Of a stretch of DNA of 34,437 nucleotides, positions 22,182-30,417 are shown piece by piece. The notes beneath the pieces were generated by a model. That model was not told the DNA's origin, did no database searches, and saw only the letters and a list, made by a program, of their open reading frames with translations. The stretch is from Indolivaga alginatilytica (lineage in GTDB: Bacteria > Bacteroidota > Bacteroidia > Bacteroidales > Dysgonomonadaceae): the NCBI RefSeq assembly GCF_003201355.1, contig NZ_QICL01000025.1, positions 32,789 to 67,225 on the forward strand. Direction: 5' to 3'. The position numbers and the translations under genes are program-made. Positions within the stretch are counted from its first letter, which is position 1. Every line of letters starts with the position of its first letter.

Positions 22182-23534
22182 TTAGCTAAAGAATGAGTGA
22201 GATAATAAAGACAGAGCATTTTCTTCTTTCGATACCCGAATATATCGCATAAAAGACGATTCTGTCTTGTGACCTGTAATTTGCATGATAGCTATACTTT
22301 GAAGACCACTTAAGTGAGCATTTGTCGCAAAACTTCTTCGAGCCGTATGAGAAGTTACCAGTTCACATTTCTCGTATGTCTGCTCTTTTTTGATTCCGCC
22401 TTTTGTTTCCATTACGGAGATAAGGTCTGTAATATCAGCCATACGACACAGTTTTTTTATCATACGATTGGTTGATTGATTACATTGTATCGTAGGTGGT
22501 TGATTATTATGTTTTCTGAAAATCGCTTCAACTTTTGGATGAATTGGAATAACAACAGGTGCATTTGTTTTTTGAGTAACGATAGATATAATTTTCCGTT
22601 CAAAATTGATGTGCTTTTCTTCTAATCGAGCCAAGTCGCTGTATCGAAGCCCTGTATAGCAACTAACATAAAAACCATCTCGAACATGGGCTTGGCTCTC
22701 TGGCAATTCCAAATCATATAGTGCATCAAGTTCTGTTTCTGTCAAATAAACGGTCTCAACATCTTCTTTATAAACCTTGAATTCCCGTTTCTTGTAATCA
22801 TCATTAGTTGTGTAATCATTTTCATAGGCATACCGCATAAAAACCTTTATATTCTTAATGAATTTTCCGACAACATTAGGTCTGTACTGTCCCCTTGCAT
22901 GCGTTGCTTCATTCAGGAACTTGATAAAATCATTGTAAAATTCAACAGTAATAGATTCAAATCTGAGTTTAACTCTACGATTAGTTGAATACCTTTTCAA
23001 TGCACTTTGAGTTGACAGGTAGTTTCTGATTGAGCCATCAACTAATTTTCCGCCTTTGTTGTTGAGAATAGAACCCTCTCGACACAATGCTATGTAATAA
23101 TCAATGAATGAGTGAAAATCAGTAAAAATGCGTTTTTCTGTATTTTCAGAACGATTTAATTCTTTCTTTAGTTTTTCCCGAACCAAATCTGTAGTAGGAC
23201 GTATATCTCTGAGCTTGAAATCTTCCATGACCTTAATCAGAGCATTGGTCGTTTTCTCAATCTCTTTGTTTACATTCCGTAAGATAGTTTGTAATTGAGG
23301 ATTGCCTTTCAAATCGGGATTATGTTTAGAATCTTCGATAGCTTTACCAGCCTCTTTATCCCAATGATTGGGACTAACCTTGTAATCGGATGGAAGGTAA
23401 AAAGTTAATCGGCTTCCATTTACATTAATTCGAACACGGACAAGGGAACACTCCTGTGTAGCATTCTTTAGAGAAAACCGCATGTTGTTTTTGGTGTAAA
23501 CGGTATTCTTTAAATCTTTCAGTTTCAATCTCAT
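22182..23534 (-). CDS. Tyrosine integrase of the inner element
   Basis: 450 residues. Arm-binding N-terminus, SAM-like domain about 140-240, catalytic C-terminus with Arg297 (TGLRYSD), His396 and Arg399 (SHTARR), His422 (ITGHKT) and Tyr431 (FMRYIRV). It is related to, but clearly distinct from, the prophage integrase at 4795. The gene is inside the repeat-bounded segment: 4.96 kb from the right repeat, not at an end. The 276-bp stretch upstream of it carries inverted repeats and might be its attachment region. No duplicated counterpart of that stretch is seen in the window. Confidence 0.9.
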   Translation of the reverse strand: MRLKLKDLKNTVYTKNNMRFSLKNATQECSLVRVRINVNGSRLTFYLPSDYKVSPNHWDKEAGKAIEDSKHNPDLKGNPQLQTILRNVNKEIEKTTNALIKVMEDFKLRDIRPTTDLVREKLKKELNRSENTEKRIFTDFHSFIDYYIALCREGSILNNKGGKLVDGSIRNYLSTQSALKRYSTNRRVKLRFESITVEFYNDFIKFLNEATHARGQYRPNVVGKFIKNIKVFMRYAYENDYTTNDDYKKREFKVYKEDVETVYLTETELDALYDLELPESQAHVRDGFYVSCYTGLRYSDLARLEEKHINFERKIISIVTQKTNAPVVIPIHPKVEAIFRKHNNQPPTIQCNQSTNRMIKKLCRMADITDLISVMETKGGIKKEQTYEKCELVTSHTARRSFATNAHLSGLQSIAIMQITGHKTESSFMRYIRVSKEENALSLLSHSFFS

Positions 23535-23548
23535 TGTAAAAAAATTTT

Positions 23549-23565
23549 AAGTTATTCAATAACTT
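23549..23565. promoter_or_regulatory. Palindrome upstream of the inner integrase
   Basis: AAGTTATT, one C, AATAACTT forms a perfect inverted repeat 15 bp from the integrase start. A near-palindrome TGACAGCTAGTCA (23644-23656) and an AACTC/GAGTT pair lie further upstream. They could be operator or recombinase sites. The rest of 23535-23810 holds no gene. Confidence 0.4.
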
Positions 23566-23810
23566 ATTTTCAAGAGCCGTTCCGTGCTTGTTAGACTTGA
23601 ACTCAATATTTAGAGTTATTTGCCAAAAATAAAGCATCAAAATATGACAGCTAGTCATGGGCTCTCGTCATGAATACCTTTGATAAACAAAAGTAGCTAA
23701 ATAGACACTACCCATTAGTATAAAAAACTAAATTCTACGCATAAAAGTTAAAAATGAAAGAAAATGATTATATTTATAGCTTAATCTAAATCGAAGAAAC
23801 AGACTTATAT

Positions 23811-24152
23811 ATGACTGCATCAAAGAAAAATAAAATCATATTGGATAGTGAAGCTCTCGAAATACGGAAAAAGCTAATTGAAGCAGCATCCAAAGGCGAA
23901 ACACTTACTTATAGTGATTTGGTTAGTGACGATGATGATCGCCACATGGGCAAGCTAAGCAAGACTTTAGCTAGAATTTCTTGTTATGAAAGAAATGAGG
24001 ATAGACCTTTCTTATGTGCTCTTGTTGTACAGAAAGCGACGGGTGTTCCTAGTACTGGTTTCTTCATGCTGTGTGATGATTTAGGGATTGACCATGACTT
24101 AGAAGATTTGCAGAGAGAGTGTTTTGAGTATTGGGGAGAGAATAAGAAATAA
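23811..24152 (+). CDS. Small protein heading the nuclease/NTPase/membrane operon
   Basis: 113 residues. Motifs IRKKLIEAA, ISCYE, RPFLCALVV, GFFMLC and CFEYW match the 150-residue protein at 8710 in order, so the two are paralogues. The compact form lacks the long insertion of the other. No catalytic residues are apparent; an adaptor or sensor that licenses the downstream enzymes is a fair guess. It ends 23 bp before the PD-(D/E)XK gene and is transcribed with it. Confidence 0.6.
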   Translation: MTASKKNKIILDSEALEIRKKLIEAASKGETLTYSDLVSDDDDRHMGKLSKTLARISCYERNEDRPFLCALVVQKATGVPSTGFFMLCDDLGIDHDLEDLQRECFEYWGENKK

Positions 24153-24175
24153 GTATGACACTATTTATATAGAAT

Positions 24176-25345
24176 ATGAGAGAGTTTATATATAGACCAG
24201 AATTCGAAAATCTAAAAGGTAAATTAGAAAAAGTCAAAAAAGAAATAGAAAAAAGTTCGTTCAATATATTTTCCATCTCTTCGGTTAATTCTCACAAAGA
24301 GAACTATCACAGTGATATTATAGCCTTGCTGCTAGATCCTTTAGAAAAGCATAAAGCTGGAGATACTTATTTAAATCTATTCTTTGACTTCATGATAAAC
24401 TCCTATGGGGTAGATATCAACAAGAATAACTATTGCAATGTTGAGATAAAGATAGAAAACCCAACTGATTCAATGAATTTGAAAGGGCGTATTGATATAC
24501 TCATTAGAGATTCAAAAAGTAAGCATTGTATTATCATTGAAAATAAAATTAACAATGCAGGGGATACACAAAATCAACTCGAAAAATATTATATTAATGA
24601 AACAAAATTAGGCTATACGGTAGATTCTATCGTGTATTTACCTCTTAATCAAAATAAGAAAGCCCCTTTTACAGACAATAATGCTATCAACAGACTTATA
24701 GTAAATTTACCAGCATTCTCAAACAAGGCAGATGACTTGTATAATGGCTGGATTTTACCTTGCTATAAAGCTAATATTAATAATTCAGCGACCTCATTTA
24801 TATACGAATATTCAAAACTTTTAAAACACTTATCACAAATGGGACTAGATAGAAACATAAAGGACGAATTTTACGAAATAATATCAGAGCAAGGAGGATG
24901 GGATAGAGTAAAATCTATTGTAGAGCTGACCAATGGTTTAAATGAGTATCGGACTGATATATTTATGGAGAAACTAAATGGAAAGTATGAACCATTCAAA
25001 AAGATGGCTCAATACAGAAAGAACTATTGGGTATTTTGGGGGTTTTCGGAAGAAGACAATGAGTATAAGCTAGATATTCAATTTACAGATACAGGAATTC
25101 AAATTGATATTTGGACACCCAATAAATGGTTCGCCTTAAAAGATGAGGATGACAAAGAACAGGTAAGGAATATCGTTAGGGCTAAATTGAAGAATATTAA
25201 CTATTATGATGGTTTTATGGAATTTGGTTATGGAAATGGAATGTATAAGGTCTTTACATTGCAAGAAAATCAAGGAATTAAAGATTTTGACAATGAAGTA
25301 TTAGTATATATTCAAGGCTTCTTAAAAGAATTGAAAAGCAAATAA
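24176..25345 (+). CDS. PD-(D/E)XK nuclease, probable defence effector
   Basis: 389 residues, PDDEXK_4-like N-terminal half. The catalytic pattern is visible: Glu42 and Asp47 region (HKENYHSDIIALLLDP), Asp107 (GRIDILIRD) and Glu122-Asn-Lys124 (IIIENKI), then the QLEKYY helix with the conserved Gln and Tyr. The C-terminal half (about 230-389) resembles the domain that follows PDDEXK_4 in defence proteins, with ending in a YIQGFLKEL helix. It probably cuts DNA or RNA. Its operon with a KAP NTPase and a membrane protein suggests activation by phage infection. Confidence 0.75.
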   Translation: MREFIYRPEFENLKGKLEKVKKEIEKSSFNIFSISSVNSHKENYHSDIIALLLDPLEKHKAGDTYLNLFFDFMINSYGVDINKNNYCNVEIKIENPTDSMNLKGRIDILIRDSKSKHCIIIENKINNAGDTQNQLEKYYINETKLGYTVDSIVYLPLNQNKKAPFTDNNAINRLIVNLPAFSNKADDLYNGWILPCYKANINNSATSFIYEYSKLLKHLSQMGLDRNIKDEFYEIISEQGGWDRVKSIVELTNGLNEYRTDIFMEKLNGKYEPFKKMAQYRKNYWVFWGFSEEDNEYKLDIQFTDTGIQIDIWTPNKWFALKDEDDKEQVRNIVRAKLKNINYYDGFMEFGYGNGMYKVFTLQENQGIKDFDNEVLVYIQGFLKELKSK

Positions 25346-25396
25346 AGCATCCCATAATACAAAATACTACTTTATAAATCTAATATTCTACATATC

Positions 25397-27349
25397 ATGA
25401 CTGGAGACGTTATAAAAGAAAAAATACTAACATATATTGGTAAAGAAAAGACCAATTATGCTATGATGATTTCTGGGGAATGGGGAACTGGGAAAACATA
25501 CTTGCTACAGAATGAAATTATGCCTGCTATATCGCAAGTGTCACTGCCTAATACTGATAATAAATATAGACCTGTATATGTAAGCTTAGCAGGAGTTAGT
25601 ACTACAGAGAGATTAAGGGAGTTGATGTTTGCTTCCATCAATTTGAGACCTCAAAAGAAAGAAACTCAATTAGAGTTCGAAATAGCACAATTTGAGAATC
25701 AAAAATCGGAAAATGATTATAGACCTAAATCTCTAATACCAGAAAATATAGTATTCTGCTTCGATGATTTAGAACGTGTCCACACTCCTTTTTTAACGGA
25801 GTTATTAGCCTTTATAAACTCATATATAGAACATTCTGAAAACAAAGTATTATTTGTTGCAGATAAAAAGAAACTACAAGAATATCTAAAGAATGAGTTT
25901 ACAACTATAAAGGAAAAGTATATTCGACGATCCTTTGATTTAGATACAACTTACGATGTTATATTCAGTAAATATACACGCTCTGAATCAGACAAAAAAC
26001 AACCTTCTATACTTGAAAATAATGAAACTACTTTCAAATTGGAAGATAATGATAAGAAATTAATAGAAAAAACATTTATAACTGGACAATGTAAAAACCT
26101 TAGGACATTGCAGTTCACTATAGATTCATTAGAAGAGATATTACGGGGATTTGATTCTGTTAAAGAAAATATTGATGAAAAATATCATGCAACTATACGA
26201 GAACTTATTGTCTTTTATACAGCATTTGTTTCCATAGAATATAAGAAAGGTGTTTCATTCCACATTATTCAAAGTGTGAGTTTTCCAATTGCTAATAGAA
26301 TACTATCTCTTGATGAGCAAGGACGGCGAATTATGCTCTCTTGGGAAGAGGACAAGAATGAACAAGTTGAAGAAACCGAAGAGCAAAGAAAACAAAGGGA
26401 AAGACTCTGGAAAAAAATAAGCGATATTGAGAATCTATATTTCCCCAAAGAAAAAGGCTATTTCACTGATGTTTCACAAAGAGAGCCATTTGATAGCATT
26501 GTTGAATACATTGATTCAGGCGAATTTAAAATAAAAACATTTAGAGCTGAAATAGAAAGAATAGTAGCCTCATTAATTCGAAGAGAAGGAACAAAGGACG
26601 ATAAAATACGAAAGGAAATAAACCGTATTTATGATGTACCAGACGCTGATGCAAGAAATATTATTAGAGAAGTACTTAAAGCAATAAAAGATACTTCTTA
26701 TACAAAATTGTCTACCTATTTATCTCTCTTTAGTGATTTGTTAGTGTTAGAATCTCTCAAAATTCACAATTTTTGTGTTGATAAATCAGTAGTTAAAATA
26801 TTTATCGATTCAATAAAAAAGAGCCTTAACGATAGAGTCCTAAGAATAGAACATTTCTTGCATGAACAGACATCTGGCAATTGGACTGTAGATTCTATTC
26901 AATCTGAAAAATTCCATCGTTTTAGAAAGTGTATACTAAAAGCGAATGATGAATTAGATAGCGATACAGATATGGATAGTTCTGTTGAGGCTATTATTAA
27001 TGTCATTGGAGGGACAGAAGGAGATTTAGAAAAAAATGTAGTAGAAGGCAAAAATAATTATACCTTGAAGGATGTAGATGCACTACCTATCTTTGGAAAG
27101 CTTACAAAATCTATTCCAAGAGCTATAGATAATTTCATTATGGCTTTAGATAGAAGGTATATTTTGAGCGGAGGTCATACACAAGCTTCTTATGAAAGAG
27201 GATTCATTAATAAAATGTTAGAGTTAGTTGATGAGCATTTGAGTTCGATTGATGATAACAGACCTGTTAGTTATATAGTTTTTAACAACCTAAAAAAGAA
27301 ATTAGAATATTGGATTAAATATTACTCTTTGAATAATGAAAAACATTAA
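25397..27349 (+). CDS. KAP-family P-loop NTPase
   Basis: 650 residues. Walker A is GEWGTGKTY at 27-35 and Walker B is VFCFDDLERV at 119-128, with the extra Asp-Glu typical of KAP/STAND-like NTPases. A sensor-like FVADKKKL step follows. The rest is a long helical region with acidic low-complexity part (EEDKNEQVEETEEQRKQRE). Such NTPases often sit at membranes or act as switch units in antiphage systems. Its 3' end overlaps the membrane-protein gene by 14 bp, so the two are translationally coupled. Confidence 0.8.
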   Translation: MTGDVIKEKILTYIGKEKTNYAMMISGEWGTGKTYLLQNEIMPAISQVSLPNTDNKYRPVYVSLAGVSTTERLRELMFASINLRPQKKETQLEFEIAQFENQKSENDYRPKSLIPENIVFCFDDLERVHTPFLTELLAFINSYIEHSENKVLFVADKKKLQEYLKNEFTTIKEKYIRRSFDLDTTYDVIFSKYTRSESDKKQPSILENNETTFKLEDNDKKLIEKTFITGQCKNLRTLQFTIDSLEEILRGFDSVKENIDEKYHATIRELIVFYTAFVSIEYKKGVSFHIIQSVSFPIANRILSLDEQGRRIMLSWEEDKNEQVEETEEQRKQRERLWKKISDIENLYFPKEKGYFTDVSQREPFDSIVEYIDSGEFKIKTFRAEIERIVASLIRREGTKDDKIRKEINRIYDVPDADARNIIREVLKAIKDTSYTKLSTYLSLFSDLLVLESLKIHNFCVDKSVVKIFIDSIKKSLNDRVLRIEHFLHEQTSGNWTVDSIQSEKFHRFRKCILKANDELDSDTDMDSSVEAIINVIGGTEGDLEKNVVEGKNNYTLKDVDALPIFGKLTKSIPRAIDNFIMALDRRYILSGGHTQASYERGFINKMLELVDEHLSSIDDNRPVSYIVFNNLKKKLEYWIKYYSLNNEKH

Positions 27350-28325
27350 GCTTATCTTGAAAGTATTAAACAAGTATAAATATCCTATAATTCTGGTATT
27401 CTTGATATTAATCCTTATTGCTATCCCTTGGATGATAAAACAAGACCTATGGTATTGTGCTCCTATAAACCACGAATTATTTGGAACTTATGGGGATTTT
27501 GTAGGTGGTGTAATTGGTACTATTCTTGCAGCTATTGCTGTTTTCTATGCAGTCAAGACATATCTTAAAGACAAAAAAAATGCAGAGCAGGGGAGATTGA
27601 GACAGCTACAAGAACAACAAAGTGCCGATATTGACAAACTTAAAAAAAAAATTGGGAATCACTTTTATACAATGTTGGCTAAACACAATGAATATTACTA
27701 CTACTTAATAGAAAATGAAGAGGATTATTTTTCCAAGCAGATTAAATTATTTTGCTCTATATTAGAGTCTTGTGAAAAAAATCTAAAAGTAAAGAGATCA
27801 AAGAAAGGTGTTTTAAACCTATCTTACTTGTATTTCTTCTATGGAGAATATTTACAATTAAATACAATAGAAGAAAGTAAGCCTAAGCCTAATGTCATCA
27901 ATAAGATGAATCATTATTTCCAAAGCCATAATATTATGTTGGAGGGAGCTTCTAAAAAGCTCGCCATTTATTTTCGACAGCTATATCAAATAGTCACTTA
28001 TATTGATAATCAAACAATTTTGTCATACGATGAAAAATATAACTATATTAAATCGTTGAGGGCAACATTGAGTAATGAAGAACAATATTTATTCTTTTTA
28101 AATTCATTATCAACCTTGGGGGATGTATGGGAATCAGTACCAAATGAAAAAAACGATAGATTAATAACTAAGTACAATTTAATAAAAAATATACCTCTCA
28201 ATTTTCCTAGAATATTTGGAAACAATGATTTTGAGGATGAGTATTCTCGTATCCTTTATGAGTATAATGAATCGAATGAGGAATCGAAAAGGGAGCGAGA
28301 GCTGTGGGAGAAAGATTATAAATAA
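27336..28325 (+). CDS. Two-helix membrane protein, putative phage abortive infection (AbiC-like) family
   Basis: 329 residues. Two membrane helices, about 17-34 (IILVFLILILIAIPWMI) and 55-73 (VGGVIGTILAAIAVFYAV), are followed by a charged helix and a soluble domain with FYTMLAKHNEYYYYL, which resembles the putAbiC family of phage abortive-infection proteins. The C-terminus is charged and helical. The start overlaps the NTPase gene by 14 bp. A model is a membrane effector or anchor gated by the NTPase. This is an inference; no activity is shown. It is the last gene before the right repeat. Confidence 0.7.
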   Translation: MKNIKLILKVLNKYKYPIILVFLILILIAIPWMIKQDLWYCAPINHELFGTYGDFVGGVIGTILAAIAVFYAVKTYLKDKKNAEQGRLRQLQEQQSADIDKLKKKIGNHFYTMLAKHNEYYYYLIENEEDYFSKQIKLFCSILESCEKNLKVKRSKKGVLNLSYLYFFYGEYLQLNTIEESKPKPNVINKMNHYFQSHNIMLEGASKKLAIYFRQLYQIVTYIDNQTILSYDEKYNYIKSLRATLSNEEQYLFFLNSLSTLGDVWESVPNEKNDRLITKYNLIKNIPLNFPRIFGNNDFEDEYSRILYEYNESNEESKRERELWEKDYK

Positions 28326-28355
28326 CTAATTGATTTTTTTGATTATTATATTCAA

Positions 28356-28462
28356 GGTCTCAATCTGGGTCTCAATTTTTTGCTTTGCGAGATTTCTTTG
28401 TGTTTCCCTGTGATACTATGGGACAATCTGGGACATAAAAAACGAGATCAGTCGAGGTCTCA
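28356..28462. repeat. GGTCTCA repeats beside the right boundary
   Basis: GGTCTCA occurs at 28356, 28368 and 28456; the first two lie in GGTCTCAATCTGGGTCTCAA, whose layout resembles GGTTCCAAATCGGGTCCCAA in the 440-bp repeat. Recombinase arm sites or an older att copy are possible. The 28326-28493 gap holds no gene. Confidence 0.35.
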
Positions 28463-28493
28463 CTGCAAAATTGAGGAAATCTCATTTAGTGAC

Positions 28494-28933
28494 CGCCAGG
28501 AACCTCAAATACATGTTTAAAGCCCCTGTAAGACAATAACTTACAGGGGCTTATTTTTTTCGGGGTTCCAAATCGGGTCCCAACGGCTGAGAGCTCATAA
28601 TACTATCCAAATGGCACATTCATAGCTGATTATATGCAACTTTATATCTAATCTTCTTTCCCGAAATAAGTACTAAAATCCCACTTTGAACCTCAACTGA
28701 TATACCGCAATTAAGTGGGCTCGGGTTCCAATTGAGAGCCCAGCTATGAGCCCGATACAATAATCAAACCATATTCTGTACATTTATCCAAATTAGTATT
28801 ACTTTTGTTAAAACATACATTAATCACTTATCAGCCAATGATAGCGAATAGTCAGAATGAAGCATTACTAATACTAGCCAATTCAACGAAAGAGAAAGTT
28901 GAATGGGCTGAATATGCTAATTATTGTTCTGAC
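28494..28933. repeat. Right copy of the 440-bp direct repeat
   Basis: Offset exactly 22,250 bp from 6244-6683 with no gaps; five mismatches lie in the first 91 bp. The left edge follows the AbiC-like operon; the right edge ends at a sharp junction inside a chimeric reading frame. It repeats the terminator (28520-28552), promoter -7 box (28800-28807) and first 32 codons of the gene at 6588. Confidence 0.95.
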
Positions 28934-29341
28934 TCGAAAGATGAAGACACAACCGATCGTGACAGCGATGGAGATAAGATTTACCCGGTATATATAAAAT
29001 TCTATGCGGATGATTTAAAAGATCTTCCATGGGCTGTAGATTTTCGTGTTACTGATACTACTAAAGTGGGTAAAAGCGGCATCATAAGATTAATGAATGA
29101 CCCAACTTTAAAAATACTTTATGCTTTTGATTGGGCATGTATAATGGAGTGGAATGAACCTGAAGTTAATATGCTCGTTCCACTTACAGGAACATATGAT
29201 CTTATATGTAACAAATGCGGATCACGTTTTCAAAGATTTGGAGGTGATGCAATATCTGGTATTGCCAAGGAGAAAAATAAAAACTTAAAACGCTATCAGG
29301 TGGTGAAGCAATCGGATGGTAGTTGGTTGATAACTAATTAA
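28838..29341 (+). pseudogene. Chimera: 32 codons of the repeat-borne gene fused to a lipoprotein lacking its signal peptide
   Basis: Codons 1-32 are those of the gene at 6588. At codon 33 the frame switches to SKDEDTTDRDSDGDKIYPVY, which looks like the mature start of a Bacteroidetes lipoprotein just after its Cys. The native signal peptide and lipobox are absent, so this part would stay in the cytosol. The remainder has beta-rich stretches and one CxxC (ICNKCG). The rest of the 29-kb side is therefore the chromosomal flank into which the repeat was inserted, or a deletion scar. The fused frame is open but probably has no function. Confidence 0.7.
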
Positions 29342-29358
29342 TAATAATTTATATAAAA

Positions 29359-29892
29359 ATGAAAAATTTATTTATTGTATTGTTCTTATTGTTTCCCATA
29401 TTAGCTTTTAGTCAGAAAATTGAAAAAAACGAGGTTGACGATTTTACAGGCAATAAGGTCATTTATACTTCTTGGGAAAAAATAAAAGGGGGAAATGTAT
29501 TAACGGGTAGAGATAACCTTATGTTTATGCTTCGTTATGAAAATGGAACTACCTATTTGCATTTAAAATGGATTACAGTTGAAATTACTTCAATCTCGAA
29601 TGATGCTAAACTTATGTTCAAATTCAACGATGACTCAGTTGCTACTTTAAATTCTATATCTCATGTATTATCAGGGAAGGGTGAAGGCGTTACAGGTCTT
29701 AGTTGGAGTGCTATTATGGGCATTCATGCAATGTATAAGGGGGATGATATTATTAAATTCTCAGGCGATGCAGTAGCCACCAAGGTAAGGGTATATTCAA
29801 CTGACGGTTATGTAGATATAGATATAAAGGATAAGGATGGGGCTAAAATTAATAAAGCGTATAGTTTATTGACCGCTGCAATAAAAAAATAA
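29359..29892 (+). CDS. Secreted or periplasmic protein of unknown function
   Basis: 177 residues with a Sec signal peptide (MKNLFIVLFLLFPILAFSQ) and likely cleavage after Ser-Gln or close to it. No Cys follows, so it is not a lipoprotein. The mature part is beta-rich (TYLHLKWITVEITSI, VATKVRVYSTDGYVDIDI). It lies 17 bp after the truncated lipoprotein fragment, with which it likely formed a native two-gene export unit. Function unknown. Confidence 0.65.
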   Translation: MKNLFIVLFLLFPILAFSQKIEKNEVDDFTGNKVIYTSWEKIKGGNVLTGRDNLMFMLRYENGTTYLHLKWITVEITSISNDAKLMFKFNDDSVATLNSISHVLSGKGEGVTGLSWSAIMGIHAMYKGDDIIKFSGDAVATKVRVYSTDGYVDIDIKDKDGAKINKAYSLLTAAIKK

Positions 29893-29911
29893 ATACATTT
29901 AAACAGCATAG

Positions 29912-29942
29912 AAAAAGGCGAGTAGTAATTACTCGCCTTTTT
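29912..29942. terminator. Bidirectional terminator between convergent genes
   Basis: AAAAAGGCGAGTA pairs with TACTCGCCTTTTT around a short loop. It serves both the secreted-protein gene and the convergent HTH gene, whose stop codon (29929-29931) lies inside the hairpin. Confidence 0.85.
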
Positions 29943-30228
29943 CGATCTTAGTTAATAACTGCCTTATATCTTCAATGGAATTGATTCCGTAAGCCTCTCC
30001 GTTGTGTCTTATTATTCCTATTGTTCCAGATTTACTGGGTGCATCAAATAATTCTGTTATATCTACATTTAAAGCATTAGCTATTTTTTCTAATGATTGT
30101 AATTGCGGATATTCTCCTCGAAGTGTTTTATTCAAACTAATATCCGTTATTCCCAATTTTTCGGCTAAATCCTTTTGTGTTATGCCTTTTATTTGGCATA
30201 CCTCTTTTATTCTTTTTCTAAAATCCAT
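29929..30228 (-). CDS. XRE-family repressor-like protein
   Basis: 99 residues from the ATG at 30228 (a longer upstream reading is possible but crosses the operator). The HTH is MDFRKRIKEVCQIKGITQKD, then LAEKLGITDISLNKTL and a QSLEKIANALNVDITELFD end, typical XRE. The C-terminal 30 residues are a small dimerisation-like part (YGINSIEDIRQLLTKIEKG). It is divergent from the phage small-gene operon at 30418 and palindromes between them fit its operators, so it is likely the repressor of the phage remnant. Confidence 0.75.
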   Translation of the reverse strand: MDFRKRIKEVCQIKGITQKDLAEKLGITDISLNKTLRGEYPQLQSLEKIANALNVDITELFDAPSKSGTIGIIRHNGEAYGINSIEDIRQLLTKIEKGE

Positions 30229-30231
30229 AAT

Positions 30232-30396
30232 ACTACATAGTTTAATTTCACAAATATAGAAATTAATACTATGTAGTGCAATATATTGCAATCGGTAAAT
30301 GTATATAGTTTAATAATTAAATTTTATTAACTGTTTGTGTATTGGTTTATTAAACTAATTAGTTTTATTTTGTGGTGCAGGATAAAACTAAGTAGT
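30232..30396. promoter_or_regulatory. Palindromic operators between repressor and phage small-gene operon
   Basis: ACTACATAGT (30232-30241) and its complement ACTATGTAGT (30268-30277) form an inverted pair; AAACTAATTAGTTT (30352-30365) is a perfect palindrome and ACTAAGTAGT (30387-30396) is a variant. All share an ACTA...TAGT pattern with spacing suited to an XRE dimer. Binding by the repressor at 29929 is inferred. Confidence 0.55.
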
Positions 30397-30417
30397 TTAA
30401 TACTAAACCCCACAAAT

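Noticed and set aside
6244-28933. Composite transposon with IS ends
   Set aside because: The 440-bp repeats encode no transposase, have no terminal inverted repeats and I see no short target duplication.
30337-30417. Upstream extension of the first phage small gene
   Set aside because: It runs through palindromic operator sequences; the ATG at 30418 is a better start.
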